From DT-110 sp030148525 (lineage in GTDB: Bacteria > Bacteroidota > Bacteroidia > Chitinophagales > Saprospiraceae), in contig OZ245751.1 of NCBI GenBank assembly GCA_965227445.1, positions 3,100,001-3,164,000 of the forward strand: DNA of 64,000 nucleotides, read 5' to 3'. Below, in pieces: positions 1 to 8,220 of the stretch. Position numbers and translations under genes: made by a program. Every line of letters starts with the position of its first letter. Position 1 is the stretch's first letter. Under the pieces are notes generated by a model. That model saw only the letters and a list, made by a program, of their open reading frames with translations. It made no database searches and had not been told where the DNA came from.

Positions 1-185
1 TCGGTAGCGACGACCTCCACCGTATCGGCTCCGGCTTTCGCCAAACTGTCGGCCACGAATTCGGCTGCCTGCTGAACGTCGGCCTTGTGTGCCGGGTCAG
101 CACTTACGGATGGAATGCGGAGCAGGTCCATAAGCTCCTCCTGAAAGCGGGGAAGATTTTGTTTGATGTATTCCTGTGCGTTCAT
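1..185 (-). CDS. M20 family peptidase, N-terminal part (runs off the window)
   Basis: Only the first ~61 codons are inside the window. The ATG lies at 185-183 on the minus strand and the protein opens MNAQEYIKQNLPRF, followed by an LLRIPSVSADP segment and a helix ending in AGADTVEVVAT. The 'LLxIPSVSadp' opening is characteristic of M20 dipeptidases/deacylases (ArgE/DapE/CPG2-like di-zinc amidohydrolases), which usually have about 450 residues. The metal ligands lie beyond the window edge, so activity cannot be judged. An AT-rich word repeat (190-270) separates it from the upstream GNAT gene on the same strand. Confidence 0.8.
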   Translation of the reverse strand, partial: MNAQEYIKQNLPRFQEELMDLLRIPSVSADPAHKADVQQAAEFVADSLAKAGADTVEVVAT

Positions 186-189
186 ATTT

Positions 190-270
190 GTAAAATTCTT
201 AATTTTTAGTGCTTAATTTTTAATTGAAGGGATCAATTAAGAATTATGAATTAAACATTAAAAATTATCA
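190..270. repeat. AT-rich iterated-word inverted repeat
   Basis: The left arm repeats variants of CTTAATTTTTA and the right arm repeats ATTAAxxATTAAAAATT, so the stretch can fold into a long imperfect hairpin. It lies immediately 3' of the GNAT gene and 5' of the peptidase gene. The same words recur at about 4687-4775 and 34556-34600. It could serve as a 3'-end or terminator structure; that is inference. Confidence 0.6.
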
Positions 271-810
271 AAAAATGTGTCCTAAATAGTCTAAAGTCCC
301 GTTTTGCCATTCCTTTTTCCCCAGCCGCATGACCATCAGTCCTTCACCGAAGCGTCGGTGCACTAACCCGTGCGATTGGTGGTTTTGAATGAGCAACCAG
401 CGACAGGGATTGCTGACCTCCCGGAAACCGCGTTTCTCGTAGAAGGCCTTATCCTGCGCCCACAGGATCAGAAAATCAATACCATGTTTACGCCCAATCG
501 ACTCCGCCCGGTCGAGCAGTGCGGCGGCAATGCCTTTGTGACGTGCAGACTCACGCACACAGAGGTCGACAATACCAAAGGTACGAAGCAACTGATTGTC
601 GTTGTTCATTATTCGAAAATCAATGCCCACCTGGCCGGTTATCTCATCTCCGGATTTGGCTATCAGCCGAAAGGTAGGAACCTGCCGAAAATAAATACGA
701 TCCTGCGGATAAGCCGGAAAGCTCTCCTGAAGCAATTGCCCGATCTGTGATGCAGTCGTTGCATCGATCGCGTATTCATCGACTTGTTCGATCTCTAACA
801 TATCGTACAT
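268..810 (-). CDS. GNAT family N-acetyltransferase
   Basis: 180 aa. It is predicted to transfer an acetyl group from acetyl-CoA to an amine; the substrate is unknown. The order of elements is typical of GNAT: a central strand 'GQVGIDFRIM', then 'IVDLCVRESARHKGIAAALLDRAESIGRKHGIDFLILWA', which holds the R-x-x-G-I/A acetyl-CoA pyrophosphate loop (RHKGIAAAL), then 'FYEKRGFREV', the usual Y-x-x-x-GF ending of the fold. The start is ATG at 810-808; a second Met three codons later is an alternative. The 3' end runs into the AT-rich repeat at 190-270, so the stop lies within that word hairpin. Confidence 0.85.
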   Translation of the reverse strand: MYDMLEIEQVDEYAIDATTASQIGQLLQESFPAYPQDRIYFRQVPTFRLIAKSGDEITGQVGIDFRIMNNDNQLLRTFGIVDLCVRESARHKGIAAALLDRAESIGRKHGIDFLILWAQDKAFYEKRGFREVSNPCRWLLIQNHQSHGLVHRRFGEGLMVMRLGKKEWQNGTLDYLGHIF

Positions 811-870
811 TCAGGGGCGTGGGTAGTTTTAGACTCAATTGTTTAGCGTGTTGAACCATCGGTATCTTAA

Positions 871-992
871 CCACTGAAGTGGTATAGAAAAATCGTTATC
901 TCTCGAAACACCACTGCTGAAGCAGTGGGCTTCTCCTAAATTGTGGACCGTGAACCGTACCTGCTTGCCTGCCGAAGCTCAGCGTAGGCAAG
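871..992. repeat. REPIN-like pair of small hairpins plus a third hairpin
   Basis: CCACTGAAGTGG (871-882) and CCACTGCTGAAGCAGTGG (911-928) are two short palindromes spaced 28 bp apart. Similar pairs occur at 18688-18746 and 21044-21102. A further imperfect hairpin, CTTGCCTGC...GTAGGCAAG, lies at 964-992. This accounts for the space between the GNAT and cdaA genes; no ORF or RNA gene is seen there. Confidence 0.6.
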
Positions 993-1025
993 GGCCATGT
1001 ACCGATACCAACCCTTTCCCGCCAG

Positions 1026-1829
1026 CTAAGCAATGTGTTTGCGTAATAACTCAAGCAAGCGGTCTTCGTTGAGCTTGCGGTACAGTCGGCCGTCGAAGGC
1101 GTAGGAGATATATCCTGTTTCCTCCGAAACGATGAATGCGGCTACGCCGAATCGCTCCGTAATCCCTACAGCTGCCCGGTGCCTCAGGCCGGCACTCTTA
1201 GGCAGATTAGGGTTTTCACTTACTGGCAGAATACAACTGGCCGCCAGGACCTTACCCTGATTAACCATTACGGCGCCATCGTGAAGAGGGCTTGCTTTAT
1301 TGAAAATACTTTCCAGCAATTGCTCCGAAATATCGGCTCCCAGGTCGATACCGGAATTGAGGATACCGTCGAGCATGACGTCTTGCATCAGCACAATGAG
1401 GGCACCGGTCTTGTTTCGGCTCATGCGCAGGATAGCCGACTTGATTGCCCGCACGTGGCGATCGAGTTCTTCTGCCGGCTCCATATTTCGATCGAGCATG
1501 CGCCCCAGGAATTGGGACCGCTGTCGCAAGGTGCTGTTACCCAGAAAAAGGAGGAAGCGCCGGATCTCTTGCTGAAAAATGATTACGATAATGATAACCC
1601 CCACACTGACGAACTGCCGCAGGATAGCCTCCAGCAAATCCATCTGTAGCTGGTTGACCAGCCACCAAACCACGTATAAGGTCAGGACACCAATAAAGAT
1701 ATTGAAAGCAATGTTGCCCTTCAGCAACCGGTAGATTTGGTACATTAGGTAGCCAACGATCAGAATGTCAATGACATCCCAGATACGCACGGGCAGGAAA
1801 CCGATCTTAAATAAAGCGATCAAGTCCAT
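1026..1829 (-). CDS. cdaA: Diadenylate cyclase CdaA (DisA_N/DAC domain, membrane form)
   Basis: 267 aa from the ATG at 1829-1827 (MDLIALFKIGFLPVRIWD). A 13-codon longer form would begin with GTG at 1868 and is less likely. The enzyme condenses two ATP into the second messenger c-di-AMP at the inner membrane. Three hydrophobic segments occupy roughly residues 15-85. The DAC domain follows, with the DGA motif (HDGAVMV, Asp near residue 184) and the RHR motif (GLRHRAAVG, near residues 216-218), both needed for ATP binding and catalysis. Length and architecture match CdaA/YbbP rather than the longer DisA. c-di-AMP usually governs potassium and osmolyte homeostasis and envelope integrity; no partner such as cdaR or folP is adjacent here. 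Confidence 0.93.
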   Translation of the reverse strand: MDLIALFKIGFLPVRIWDVIDILIVGYLMYQIYRLLKGNIAFNIFIGVLTLYVVWWLVNQLQMDLLEAILRQFVSVGVIIIVIIFQQEIRRFLLFLGNSTLRQRSQFLGRMLDRNMEPAEELDRHVRAIKSAILRMSRNKTGALIVLMQDVMLDGILNSGIDLGADISEQLLESIFNKASPLHDGAVMVNQGKVLAASCILPVSENPNLPKSAGLRHRAAVGITERFGVAAFIVSEETGYISYAFDGRLYRKLNEDRLLELLRKHIA

Positions 1830-1877
1830 GACATTAATTGGCTCTACTGGCAAAAAATGATGCACCACTGAGGTGAA

Positions 1878-2001
1878 TATACCGACAACGAAGTGGTTTT
1901 GCTTCGCAGTACTTCTTGCTGTTGTTCCAAACCACTTCGAGTCGAGTATATACTCGCGTGAAAGGGTTGGGCGAATCCCAAACCTTTTCGAAAGCGGTAT
2001 A
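1878..2001. repeat. MITE-like modular element, copy A (TATACCG...CGGTATA)
   Basis: The element begins TATACCGACAACGAAGTGG and ends GAAAGCGGTATA, giving short terminal inverted repeats. Inside are a left hairpin (AAGTGGTTT / AAACCACTT) and a right hairpin (AAAGGGTTGGG / CCCAAACCTTTT) joined by the linker CGAGTCGAGTATATACTCGCG, itself a palindrome. Copy B (20145-20247) shares nearly all of it but lacks ~21 bp in the left loop. It occupies most of the 359-bp gap between cdaA and the next gene, which are divergently transcribed. Confidence 0.75.
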
Positions 2002-2188
2002 AGGGCGGGAAATTAGGAAAATTGGCGCACTCCCGTGCTCCTGCGCCCGGTTTTCTTCGGCCCGCAGCCCTTCATTATTCCTGAAAAACGGTTATTTTTA
2101 CCGATTGGAGACGGACAGCCTTTCAACTTGCAAAAAATTTAAAAAAACAAGATATTTACAGTACTCATTGGGCCCTAAATACAATACC

Positions 2189-3343
2189 ATGAACATCGTA
2201 TACAAAATACTACCCTGCCTGCTCTTTGTAGTGGGCTTTCAAACCCTTTCGGCTCAGGTACTGCGAAAAAACGACAAAGGCGAAATGATCGTCGTTTACG
2301 ACGACGGAAGCTGGCGGTACCACAACGAAACCATTATCCGCTCACCGGGAACCTACCCCGTTACGACTGCGGATGTTTCCCCCCTCGATAATCCGGTTAT
2401 TCTCACCGAAGACGTAGCCCGCAAGATCGCTTATCGTCAGGAACAAATGGCGGAAGAAGCCAAGGCTATTGCTGAACGTCGGGTAAAAGAAGCCCGCCAA
2501 CAACGCGAGCGCATCGAAGAGGAAATGGCCGATGCACAGGGTGATGCCGAAGCAGAAGCATTGCGCCGGCTTAATATTCGACTGCACGCTGCCCGCAATA
2601 CCGAGCAAAATGCCAAAGAAGAAGTACTCCTGGCCTATAATGAATTGGATCAGGCTCGCGAACTTACCGCAAAAGGCGACATTCTTGATGCTTTCCGCCA
2701 ACGTCAACGCAACCGCGCAAGCCGGATCGACTTACCCGAAACATCCAGTATGTCTCCGGATTTTCTGAGTGCTTTTGATCCCATTACCGACTTTTACGTG
2801 AGTTATTCCCGGAGAGGGAATACCACGGTGCAGCCTCCCCAACGGGTGTGCGAATACACCTTCGATGGAGTGGATGAAAGTAACGGTCAGCGCCGTCGCG
2901 ATATGCCAGCCCGTTTGCTGTTCACCCATACGGACGATCGTCTCCGCCTGTTTATGAAGGACAAGGATTACCTGCGTTGCGAAGGCTACCTTTCATCCAT
3001 TGCCGGTGGCTACCGCTTCCTGACCCTCGAATTCACCTTTGCCTATCCCAATGCCAAAGAGGCATACGGTTTCATTGAAAAAGGGAGTTTCCTGACCATA
3101 AATATGCTCAATGGCGATTTTGTGAATCTGAAGTCAGGAACTATGGACCAGGGTAGCTACGACATCAATACCCAAGTACTTACCTACCGGGTGATGTATC
3201 CCATCGACCAAAGTCAGTTGGCATTCCTGCGAAAAAGTGAAGTAGATTCTATTCGGGTATTCTGGAGTTCAGGGTACGAAGAGTATGATGTTTACGAGCT
3301 GGACTTTTTCATGGATCAGGTCGAGTGCCTGGATCGCAGATAA
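2189..3343 (+). CDS. Secreted protein of unknown function with a coiled-coil segment
   Basis: 384 aa from ATG 2189 (MNIVYKILPCLLFVVGFQTLSAQ, a clear signal peptide). An open frame continues 28 codons upstream, but the signal peptide and the preceding repeat support this start. After the signal comes 'KNDKGEMIVVYDDGSWRYH', a short motif often found in Bacteroidota exported proteins. A charged helical stretch (about residues 75-155, rich in EAKAIAERRVKEARQQRERI-type sequence) likely forms a coiled coil. The C-terminal ~200 residues look like a beta-rich domain. I do not recognise a family. It is followed 51 bp later by another exported gene in the same direction, so the two may be co-transcribed. 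Confidence 0.75.
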   Translation: MNIVYKILPCLLFVVGFQTLSAQVLRKNDKGEMIVVYDDGSWRYHNETIIRSPGTYPVTTADVSPLDNPVILTEDVARKIAYRQEQMAEEAKAIAERRVKEARQQRERIEEEMADAQGDAEAEALRRLNIRLHAARNTEQNAKEEVLLAYNELDQARELTAKGDILDAFRQRQRNRASRIDLPETSSMSPDFLSAFDPITDFYVSYSRRGNTTVQPPQRVCEYTFDGVDESNGQRRRDMPARLLFTHTDDRLRLFMKDKDYLRCEGYLSSIAGGYRFLTLEFTFAYPNAKEAYGFIEKGSFLTINMLNGDFVNLKSGTMDQGSYDINTQVLTYRVMYPIDQSQLAFLRKSEVDSIRVFWSSGYEEYDVYELDFFMDQVECLDRR

Positions 3344-3394
3344 ATTTTACAATTTTTCGGAACCGGAATTCGTTTTGGCAGCAAATACACTCTT

Positions 3395-4321
3395 ATGCGT
3401 TATTTGCTGTTGATACTCCTTTTTGGCGGAAGCCTGATCCACATTGAGGCTCAGTCCGGACCTTTGGCACCCGAAGACCGGGAAAAGCTGGAAGCCTACG
3501 AGGATACCCTCCAGGTTCTTTCCGTCATCATGGTTACCGATTCGATTGAGAAAAATCGTTTCGCGGCCGTTCGCAAGATGATCCCCACGCTGGTAGACAT
3601 ATTGAAGACTCCCAACTCTTTCCGCTACCCCTTTGAGAAGCTGCGAAGCATCTCCATCCAGTACGACCCCGACAGCACCTTCCGGATATTCACCTGGCAG
3701 TTATACGTAGATTCGGAGAACTACCGTTACTACGGGGCTATCCAGAAAAACACAAAAGAATTATCCTTATTCCCGCTTATCGACCGGTCCTTCGAGATCA
3801 GCGCACCCGTCAACGCCAATGCCTTGTCGCCTGAACAATGGTACGGCGCGCTCTACTACAAACTTATGCCCCTGGATCACCCCGATGGTCCGCGTTACTT
3901 GCTTCTGGGCTACGATCAGTATTCTCTGTACCGACGCCGCAAAGTGATGGATGTGCTGTATTTCGATGAGGAAGGTACACCCCGCTTTGGCGACCCCATC
4001 ATTCCCGTTGCTGGTGACCGCAAGCTCAATCGCCTGGTGCTGGAATACAGCGCCGAGGCTAAGGTGCGCCTCAACTACGACCCCAGTCTCGATCTGATCG
4101 TTTTCGATCACCTCATCCAGATCGATGGCCGCTTCGGGGAAGGTAAGGTCAATGTCCCCGACGGAAGCTATCAGGCCTTCCGCATCGAAAACGGGCAATT
4201 GCAGTTTATTGATAAGGTCTTCGAGCAAGTCTCCGCCGAACCACTCATGCAGGACTCTACCCTGCTTCAGGGACGACGCTCGGAGCGCGATCTGTTCGGA
4301 AGGAAGAAAGGAGGGAATTAA
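3395..4321 (+). CDS. Secreted protein of unknown function
   Basis: 308 aa starting MRYLLLILLFGGSLIHIEAQ, a signal peptide with cleavage expected after EAQ. The mature part has an early helical region (EDREKLEAYEDTLQVL) and then a strand-rich domain with 'SFRIFTWQLYVDSENYRYYGAIQ' and 'YLLLGYDQYS'. Similar exported proteins exist in Bacteroidota, but I know no function for them. It follows the 2189-3343 gene in the same orientation. The stop codon is directly followed by the G-rich 43-bp tandem array. Confidence 0.75.
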   Translation: MRYLLLILLFGGSLIHIEAQSGPLAPEDREKLEAYEDTLQVLSVIMVTDSIEKNRFAAVRKMIPTLVDILKTPNSFRYPFEKLRSISIQYDPDSTFRIFTWQLYVDSENYRYYGAIQKNTKELSLFPLIDRSFEISAPVNANALSPEQWYGALYYKLMPLDHPDGPRYLLLGYDQYSLYRRRKVMDVLYFDEEGTPRFGDPIIPVAGDRKLNRLVLEYSAEAKVRLNYDPSLDLIVFDHLIQIDGRFGEGKVNVPDGSYQAFRIENGQLQFIDKVFEQVSAEPLMQDSTLLQGRRSERDLFGRKKGGN

Positions 4322-4322
4322 C

Positions 4323-4617
4323 AGGTTTGAGGTTTGAGGTTTGGGGTTTGAGGTAAGGTTAGAGAATTTTGAAGGTTTGAGGTTTGGGGTTTGAGGTAAG
4401 GTTAGAGAATTTTGAAGGTTTGAGGTTTGGGGTTTGAGGTAAGGTTAGAGAATTTTGAAGGTTTGAGGTTTGGGGTTTGAGGTAAGGTTAGAGAATTTTG
4501 AAGGTTTGAGGTTTGGGGTTTGAGGTAAGGTTAGAGAATTTTGAAGGTTTGAGGTTTGAGGTTTGGGGTTTGGGGTTTGAGGTAAGGTTTGAGGTTTGGG
4601 GTTTGAGGTTTGAGGTT
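4323..4617. repeat. G-rich tandem array, 43-bp period, five near-identical core copies
   Basis: The landmark AAGGTTAGAGAATTTTG recurs every 43 bp (about 4355, 4398, 4441, 4484, 4527). Between landmarks lie heptamer-like words GGTTTGA and GGTTTGG. The flanks continue as irregular GGTTTGAGG/GGTTTGGGG runs. The plus strand is G-rich and has repeated GG/GGGG blocks, so a G-quadruplex is possible. The same heptamer words build the inverted repeats at 8101-8219 and 11936-12017. Confidence 0.9.
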
Positions 4618-4683
4618 CCCCTCCTACACCCTTTCCCGCTTTCGGTATAGCTTCTGGGGCAGTGCGGGTTTCGGCGGGCAGGA

Positions 4684-4800
4684 ATTTTTAATTGATCCGA
4701 TGGCGAGGCTGCAAGGCTGTTGGCCGGGAGACCGTTCAGCTAATTAAAAATTAATACCTAAAAATTATTAATTACTCATTGAGCACCAAGCACTGAACAT
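4684..4800. repeat. AT-rich and 'gagcac/gcactga' word repeats
   Basis: GGAATTTTTAATTGATCC faces TAATTAAAAATTAATACC across about 50 bp, followed by TCATTGAGCACCAAGCACTGA. The first set of words matches 190-270 and the second matches 52190-52258. Together with the 43-bp array this fills the 525-bp gap before the esterase gene. No gene is seen. Confidence 0.5.
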
Positions 4801-4846
4801 TCATCTGTCCATTCTTTACCTTGCAGGCTCATCCGAACCTGGTTCC

Positions 4847-5494
4847 ATGCAAAAGCACTCCCTGCCTGTCCAACGCACTGCTCATTATTACACCCTGGGC
4901 GAACCCGGCCCGCACATACAACGAATTCTGCTGGCCTGCCATGGCTACGGACAGGCGGCGGAGCGATTCATTCATAAATTCAGCGGATTAGACGACGGAG
5001 CAACGCTGGTCATTGTACCGGAGGGGCTGTCGCGCTTCTATTGGGGCGGACTGGATGGCGAAGTGGTGGCATCCTGGATGACCCGTGGAGACCGACTGGA
5101 TGAGATCGCTGATTACAGCAGCTATCTCAGTACGTTGTTGGATGGTTACCTGGCCAAATGTCCGGAGGATGCTCGTTTGGTGCTCCTGGGTTTCTCGCAG
5201 GGATGTGCCACCATTATGCGATGGGCGGTACGGGCGTACCCGCGAGCCAGCAACCTGGTGTTCTGGGCGGGAAGCATTCCGGAAGACATCGATTACCAGC
5301 CGCATATGGGTTATTTATCCGGGCGTGAACTTCACACTTTTGTCGGTGACAAAGACCCTTTTCTAACCCCCGACCGGCTGGAGTGGCACCGGAATATGCT
5401 GGCCGATAAAGGGCTGCGGGTTACGGAACATACCTTTGCCGGTAAGCATACTATTGTGCGCCGGGTGCTGGAAGAATGGTTCATTAAAAGTTAA
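4847..5494 (+). CDS. Alpha/beta-hydrolase, phospholipase/carboxylesterase type
   Basis: 215 aa, cytoplasmic (no signal peptide). The nucleophile elbow is GFSQGC with Ser117. 'ILLACHGYGQAAERFIHKF' carries the oxyanion-hole HGYG, and the C-terminal 'EHTFAGKHTIVRRVLEEW' supplies the likely catalytic His. 'GDKDPFLTP' supplies the likely Asp. The size fits the carboxylesterase/phospholipase (YpfH/Est) family, which hydrolyses short acyl esters. It stands alone on the plus strand; its last codons overlap the degenerate TonB-receptor tail on the other strand. Confidence 0.82.
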   Translation: MQKHSLPVQRTAHYYTLGEPGPHIQRILLACHGYGQAAERFIHKFSGLDDGATLVIVPEGLSRFYWGGLDGEVVASWMTRGDRLDEIADYSSYLSTLLDGYLAKCPEDARLVLLGFSQGCATIMRWAVRAYPRASNLVFWAGSIPEDIDYQPHMGYLSGRELHTFVGDKDPFLTPDRLEWHRNMLADKGLRVTEHTFAGKHTIVRRVLEEWFIKS

Positions 5495-5768
5495 GCACAA
5501 TACCCAATGAAGGCAAGATACTGCCTTCCGAAATCGTGGTCACTTCCACCAATTGCTCCGGAGTGATCACCTCGCCCGTTTCGGTGCGATCGAGACCGAA
5601 TTGCGGAATCTGTGGATTTTCCTGAGCCAGCACATTCTGAACATCCAGAAATACATCGAGACTGAACCCACTGAAGTTCCACTTTTTATCCACCCGGATA
5701 TCCAATTGACTGAAGGGATCGAGACGCACAGTTCCCAGTGGGTATTGGTTTTGCCAATCAGAACTCAA
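5484..5768 (-). pseudogene. TonB-dependent receptor, C-terminal remnant
   Basis: About 94 codons resemble the last beta-strands of an outer-membrane TonB receptor: 'PLGTVRLDPFSQLDIRVDKKWNF', 'LDVFLDVQNVLAQENPQ' and the terminal '...LPSLGIVLNF', an aromatic-ended strand typical of beta-barrels. No ATG is available; the open stretch begins at a TTG just after an in-frame TAA. An intact receptor would need 700-1000 residues. It is therefore a decayed fragment, overlapping the esterase stop by 11 bp. Confidence 0.72.
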
Positions 5769-5937
5769 TTAGGTAAAAATAGTTCCTGGTGGTCCATGAG
5801 CCCACTACCATTGTTGTTTAAAAATAATATATGTTTTGATCCTACTGTAATTCTCTGTTGTTAGCTATATTCATAATCAGAACCCTTCTATCAAATCCAA
5901 TAGTTCACCTACCTTTTCACCGTGAACCCAATTCAAT

Positions 5938-8100
5938 ATGAAATTACCTCTTCGCACAACAGTAGTTTACCCTTTCCTTTTCTTTTTTTGTTTGCCCCTT
6001 CTTTCTGTGGCACAGGATGATGATTACTTCGATTGGTTAGCCAATCAATTAGATACTGAATACGGCATTACGGGTGGCACCCTTCTTTTGGCGGATACGG
6101 AGACCGCCATTCTGAATCAGTCCTTTGCTACGCAGGGTGTACAGAAAGAGATCGTATCGGTGGAGGGGCAACCCTTTACCCAGGCAGTACAGCTCACTAC
6201 CATGGACCGGCTGGCCAATTTTTGGGAGCGATCCATTCAGTTTAATATCAATACACCCATTCAAGAGGGCGATGCACTTTTGGTGGTAGCCTGGATTCGT
6301 GGCATCTCCGGCGAGCGCGGACGCGGCTTTGTCAATCACAATTTCGAGCTCGGACAATCACCCTTTACTTCTCTGGGCAACCAACGCATGGCTCCTGCCG
6401 GTGAATGGCAGCAAGTACTGATTCCATACGAAGCTACCCTCGATATGCCCCGGTCCTGGTATAAGGTCAATCTGGGTTTTCAGGCCCAGCAGATTGAAAT
6501 GGGCGGTGTAGTCGTGCTGAATTTTGGCGAAAGCCTGAGCGTTGACCAACTCCCGGCTTCCACTCACCACCTGGAATACGCCGGACGGGCCCCCGATGCA
6601 CCCTGGCGGGCAGCTGCCCAGACTCGTATTGAGGAATTCCGCATGGCACCCCTGCGGGTGGAGGTAACTGACCAGATGGGCAATCCGCTGGCTGATGCCG
6701 AGGTGTCCCTGCGTATGCAGCAGCACGAATTCGGATTCGGAACGGTGGTGGCCCTGTTCACCTGGTTACAAAATTCCGCTGATGCCCAGACCTATCGCGA
6801 TAAAATCCTGAACCTGACCGGTGACGGACGCACCTTTAATACCGTTGTACTGGAAAACGCCATGAAGTGGGAGTTTTGGGAAAACCAAAACTGGCCGGGA
6901 ACGCAAACCCAAACTGTCGACCTGGTAAATACACTCCGTGATGCCGGGATGCGCGTTCGTGGCCATAACCTGATTTGGTCGGGCTTCCAATGGCTACCCG
7001 ATGATATCGGCAACAATCAGAATAATCCCGAATACATACGGCAACGCATAGAAGGCCACATTGAGGAAATAACCACCCACGAAGGGTTTTCGGGTAAACT
7101 ATCCGAATGGGATGTATTAAACGAGCCGGTCCATCTGACCGACCTGCGCGATGTGTTTGGCAGCGAGGACATCTATGCCGAATGGTTCAATTTGGCCAGG
7201 CAGGGGGACTCCACAGCGAAGCACTACATCAACGAATACGATATCGTCGTCAACCAGGCCTCCAATATCACCCTGCAGGAGCAGTACCTGCAACTGATTC
7301 AGGATATAGAAGCCGACGGAGCCACTATTGACGGTATCGGCATGCAGGGTCACTTCAATACGACGATGACGGCCCCCGAAACGGTGCTGGACCTGCTGGA
7401 CGAATTTGCGGTGCTCGGTAAAAAGATCAGCATCACCGAATACGATACCCGCAACATTCCCGACACACTGGCCGCCGATTATATGCGGGACTTCCTGACT
7501 GTTATTTTCAGTCATCCCAGCGTGGAGAACTTTGTGATGTGGGGCATTTACGATCCCATTCACTGGCTCGACGATGCCCCCATGTTCCGTGCCGACTGGA
7601 GTTTGAAACCCGCCGGTAAACAGTTTATCGATCTGGTTTTCAACCAATGGTGGACCGATACGGATGGCCAAACGGATGCCTCGGGGCAATGGAGCGAACG
7701 GGCTTTTCTGGGCACCTACGAAGTCATGGTCACCACCGGCGGACAAACAGTAACCGAGACGGTCCTACTCACCCCCGATATGGATCCGGTGGAGATCGCT
7801 GTTGACCTGACCACCTCTACGGAAGACCTCAGTAAACACTCCTCCTTACTCGTGCATAACCTCTATCCGAATCCCACCACTGATCAGGTGCAACTCACCT
7901 ATCAACTCCGGCAAGCCGGCCAGGTTGAACTGCTCCTGACCGATGCACTTGGCAGGACTGTGTACCAGGAACAGCGGCAACACCAGGGAGCTGGCCCCCA
8001 CGATCAATCCGTAGATCTTTCCGATCTACCTGCGGGCACCTATTGGCTTCGCCTGGCCACAGATGAAGGGACGGTCACGCAACCGATATACAGGTTATAG
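5938..8100 (+). CDS. Endo-1,4-beta-xylanase, GH10, with T9SS sorting domain
   Basis: 720 aa. A signal peptide (residues 1-25, ...LLSVAQ) is followed by a beta-sandwich module (about 40-220), which may be a carbohydrate-binding domain. The GH10 barrel (about 240-590) carries 'MKWEFWENQ', 'RGHNLIWS', the acid/base in 'WDVLNEP' (Glu396) and the nucleophile in 'ITEYDT' (Glu501). The C-terminal ~80 residues (LYPNPTTDQVQLTY ... LPAGTYWLRL) form a type A Por secretion sorting domain, so the enzyme is exported by T9SS and probably attached to the surface or released. It cleaves internal xylan linkages. Its neighbours are not xylan genes, so it is a stand-alone enzyme rather than part of a PUL. Confidence 0.94.
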   Translation: MKLPLRTTVVYPFLFFFCLPLLSVAQDDDYFDWLANQLDTEYGITGGTLLLADTETAILNQSFATQGVQKEIVSVEGQPFTQAVQLTTMDRLANFWERSIQFNINTPIQEGDALLVVAWIRGISGERGRGFVNHNFELGQSPFTSLGNQRMAPAGEWQQVLIPYEATLDMPRSWYKVNLGFQAQQIEMGGVVVLNFGESLSVDQLPASTHHLEYAGRAPDAPWRAAAQTRIEEFRMAPLRVEVTDQMGNPLADAEVSLRMQQHEFGFGTVVALFTWLQNSADAQTYRDKILNLTGDGRTFNTVVLENAMKWEFWENQNWPGTQTQTVDLVNTLRDAGMRVRGHNLIWSGFQWLPDDIGNNQNNPEYIRQRIEGHIEEITTHEGFSGKLSEWDVLNEPVHLTDLRDVFGSEDIYAEWFNLARQGDSTAKHYINEYDIVVNQASNITLQEQYLQLIQDIEADGATIDGIGMQGHFNTTMTAPETVLDLLDEFAVLGKKISITEYDTRNIPDTLAADYMRDFLTVIFSHPSVENFVMWGIYDPIHWLDDAPMFRADWSLKPAGKQFIDLVFNQWWTDTDGQTDASGQWSERAFLGTYEVMVTTGGQTVTETVLLTPDMDPVEIAVDLTTSTEDLSKHSSLLVHNLYPNPTTDQVQLTYQLRQAGQVELLLTDALGRTVYQEQRQHQGAGPHDQSVDLSDLPAGTYWLRLATDEGTVTQPIYRL

Positions 8101-8219
8101 GTTTGAGGTTTGAGGTTTGAGGTGTGAGGTATGAGGTGTGAGGTGTGAGGTGAGGTTATAGGTTACCTCAAACCCCAAACCTCATACCTCAAACCTGATA
8201 CCTGATACCTGATACCTGT
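8101..8219. repeat. Iterated-word inverted repeat between convergent genes
   Basis: The left arm is a run of GGTTTGA/GGTGTGA/GGTATGA words. After TTATAGGTTACC the right arm is a run of CTCAAAC/CTCATAC/CTGATAC words. The arms are complementary in many registers, so the transcript can form a long slipped hairpin. It exactly fills the space between the xylanase stop and the kinase stop. A bidirectional terminator role is plausible but inferred. Confidence 0.8.
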
Positions 8220-8220
8220 T

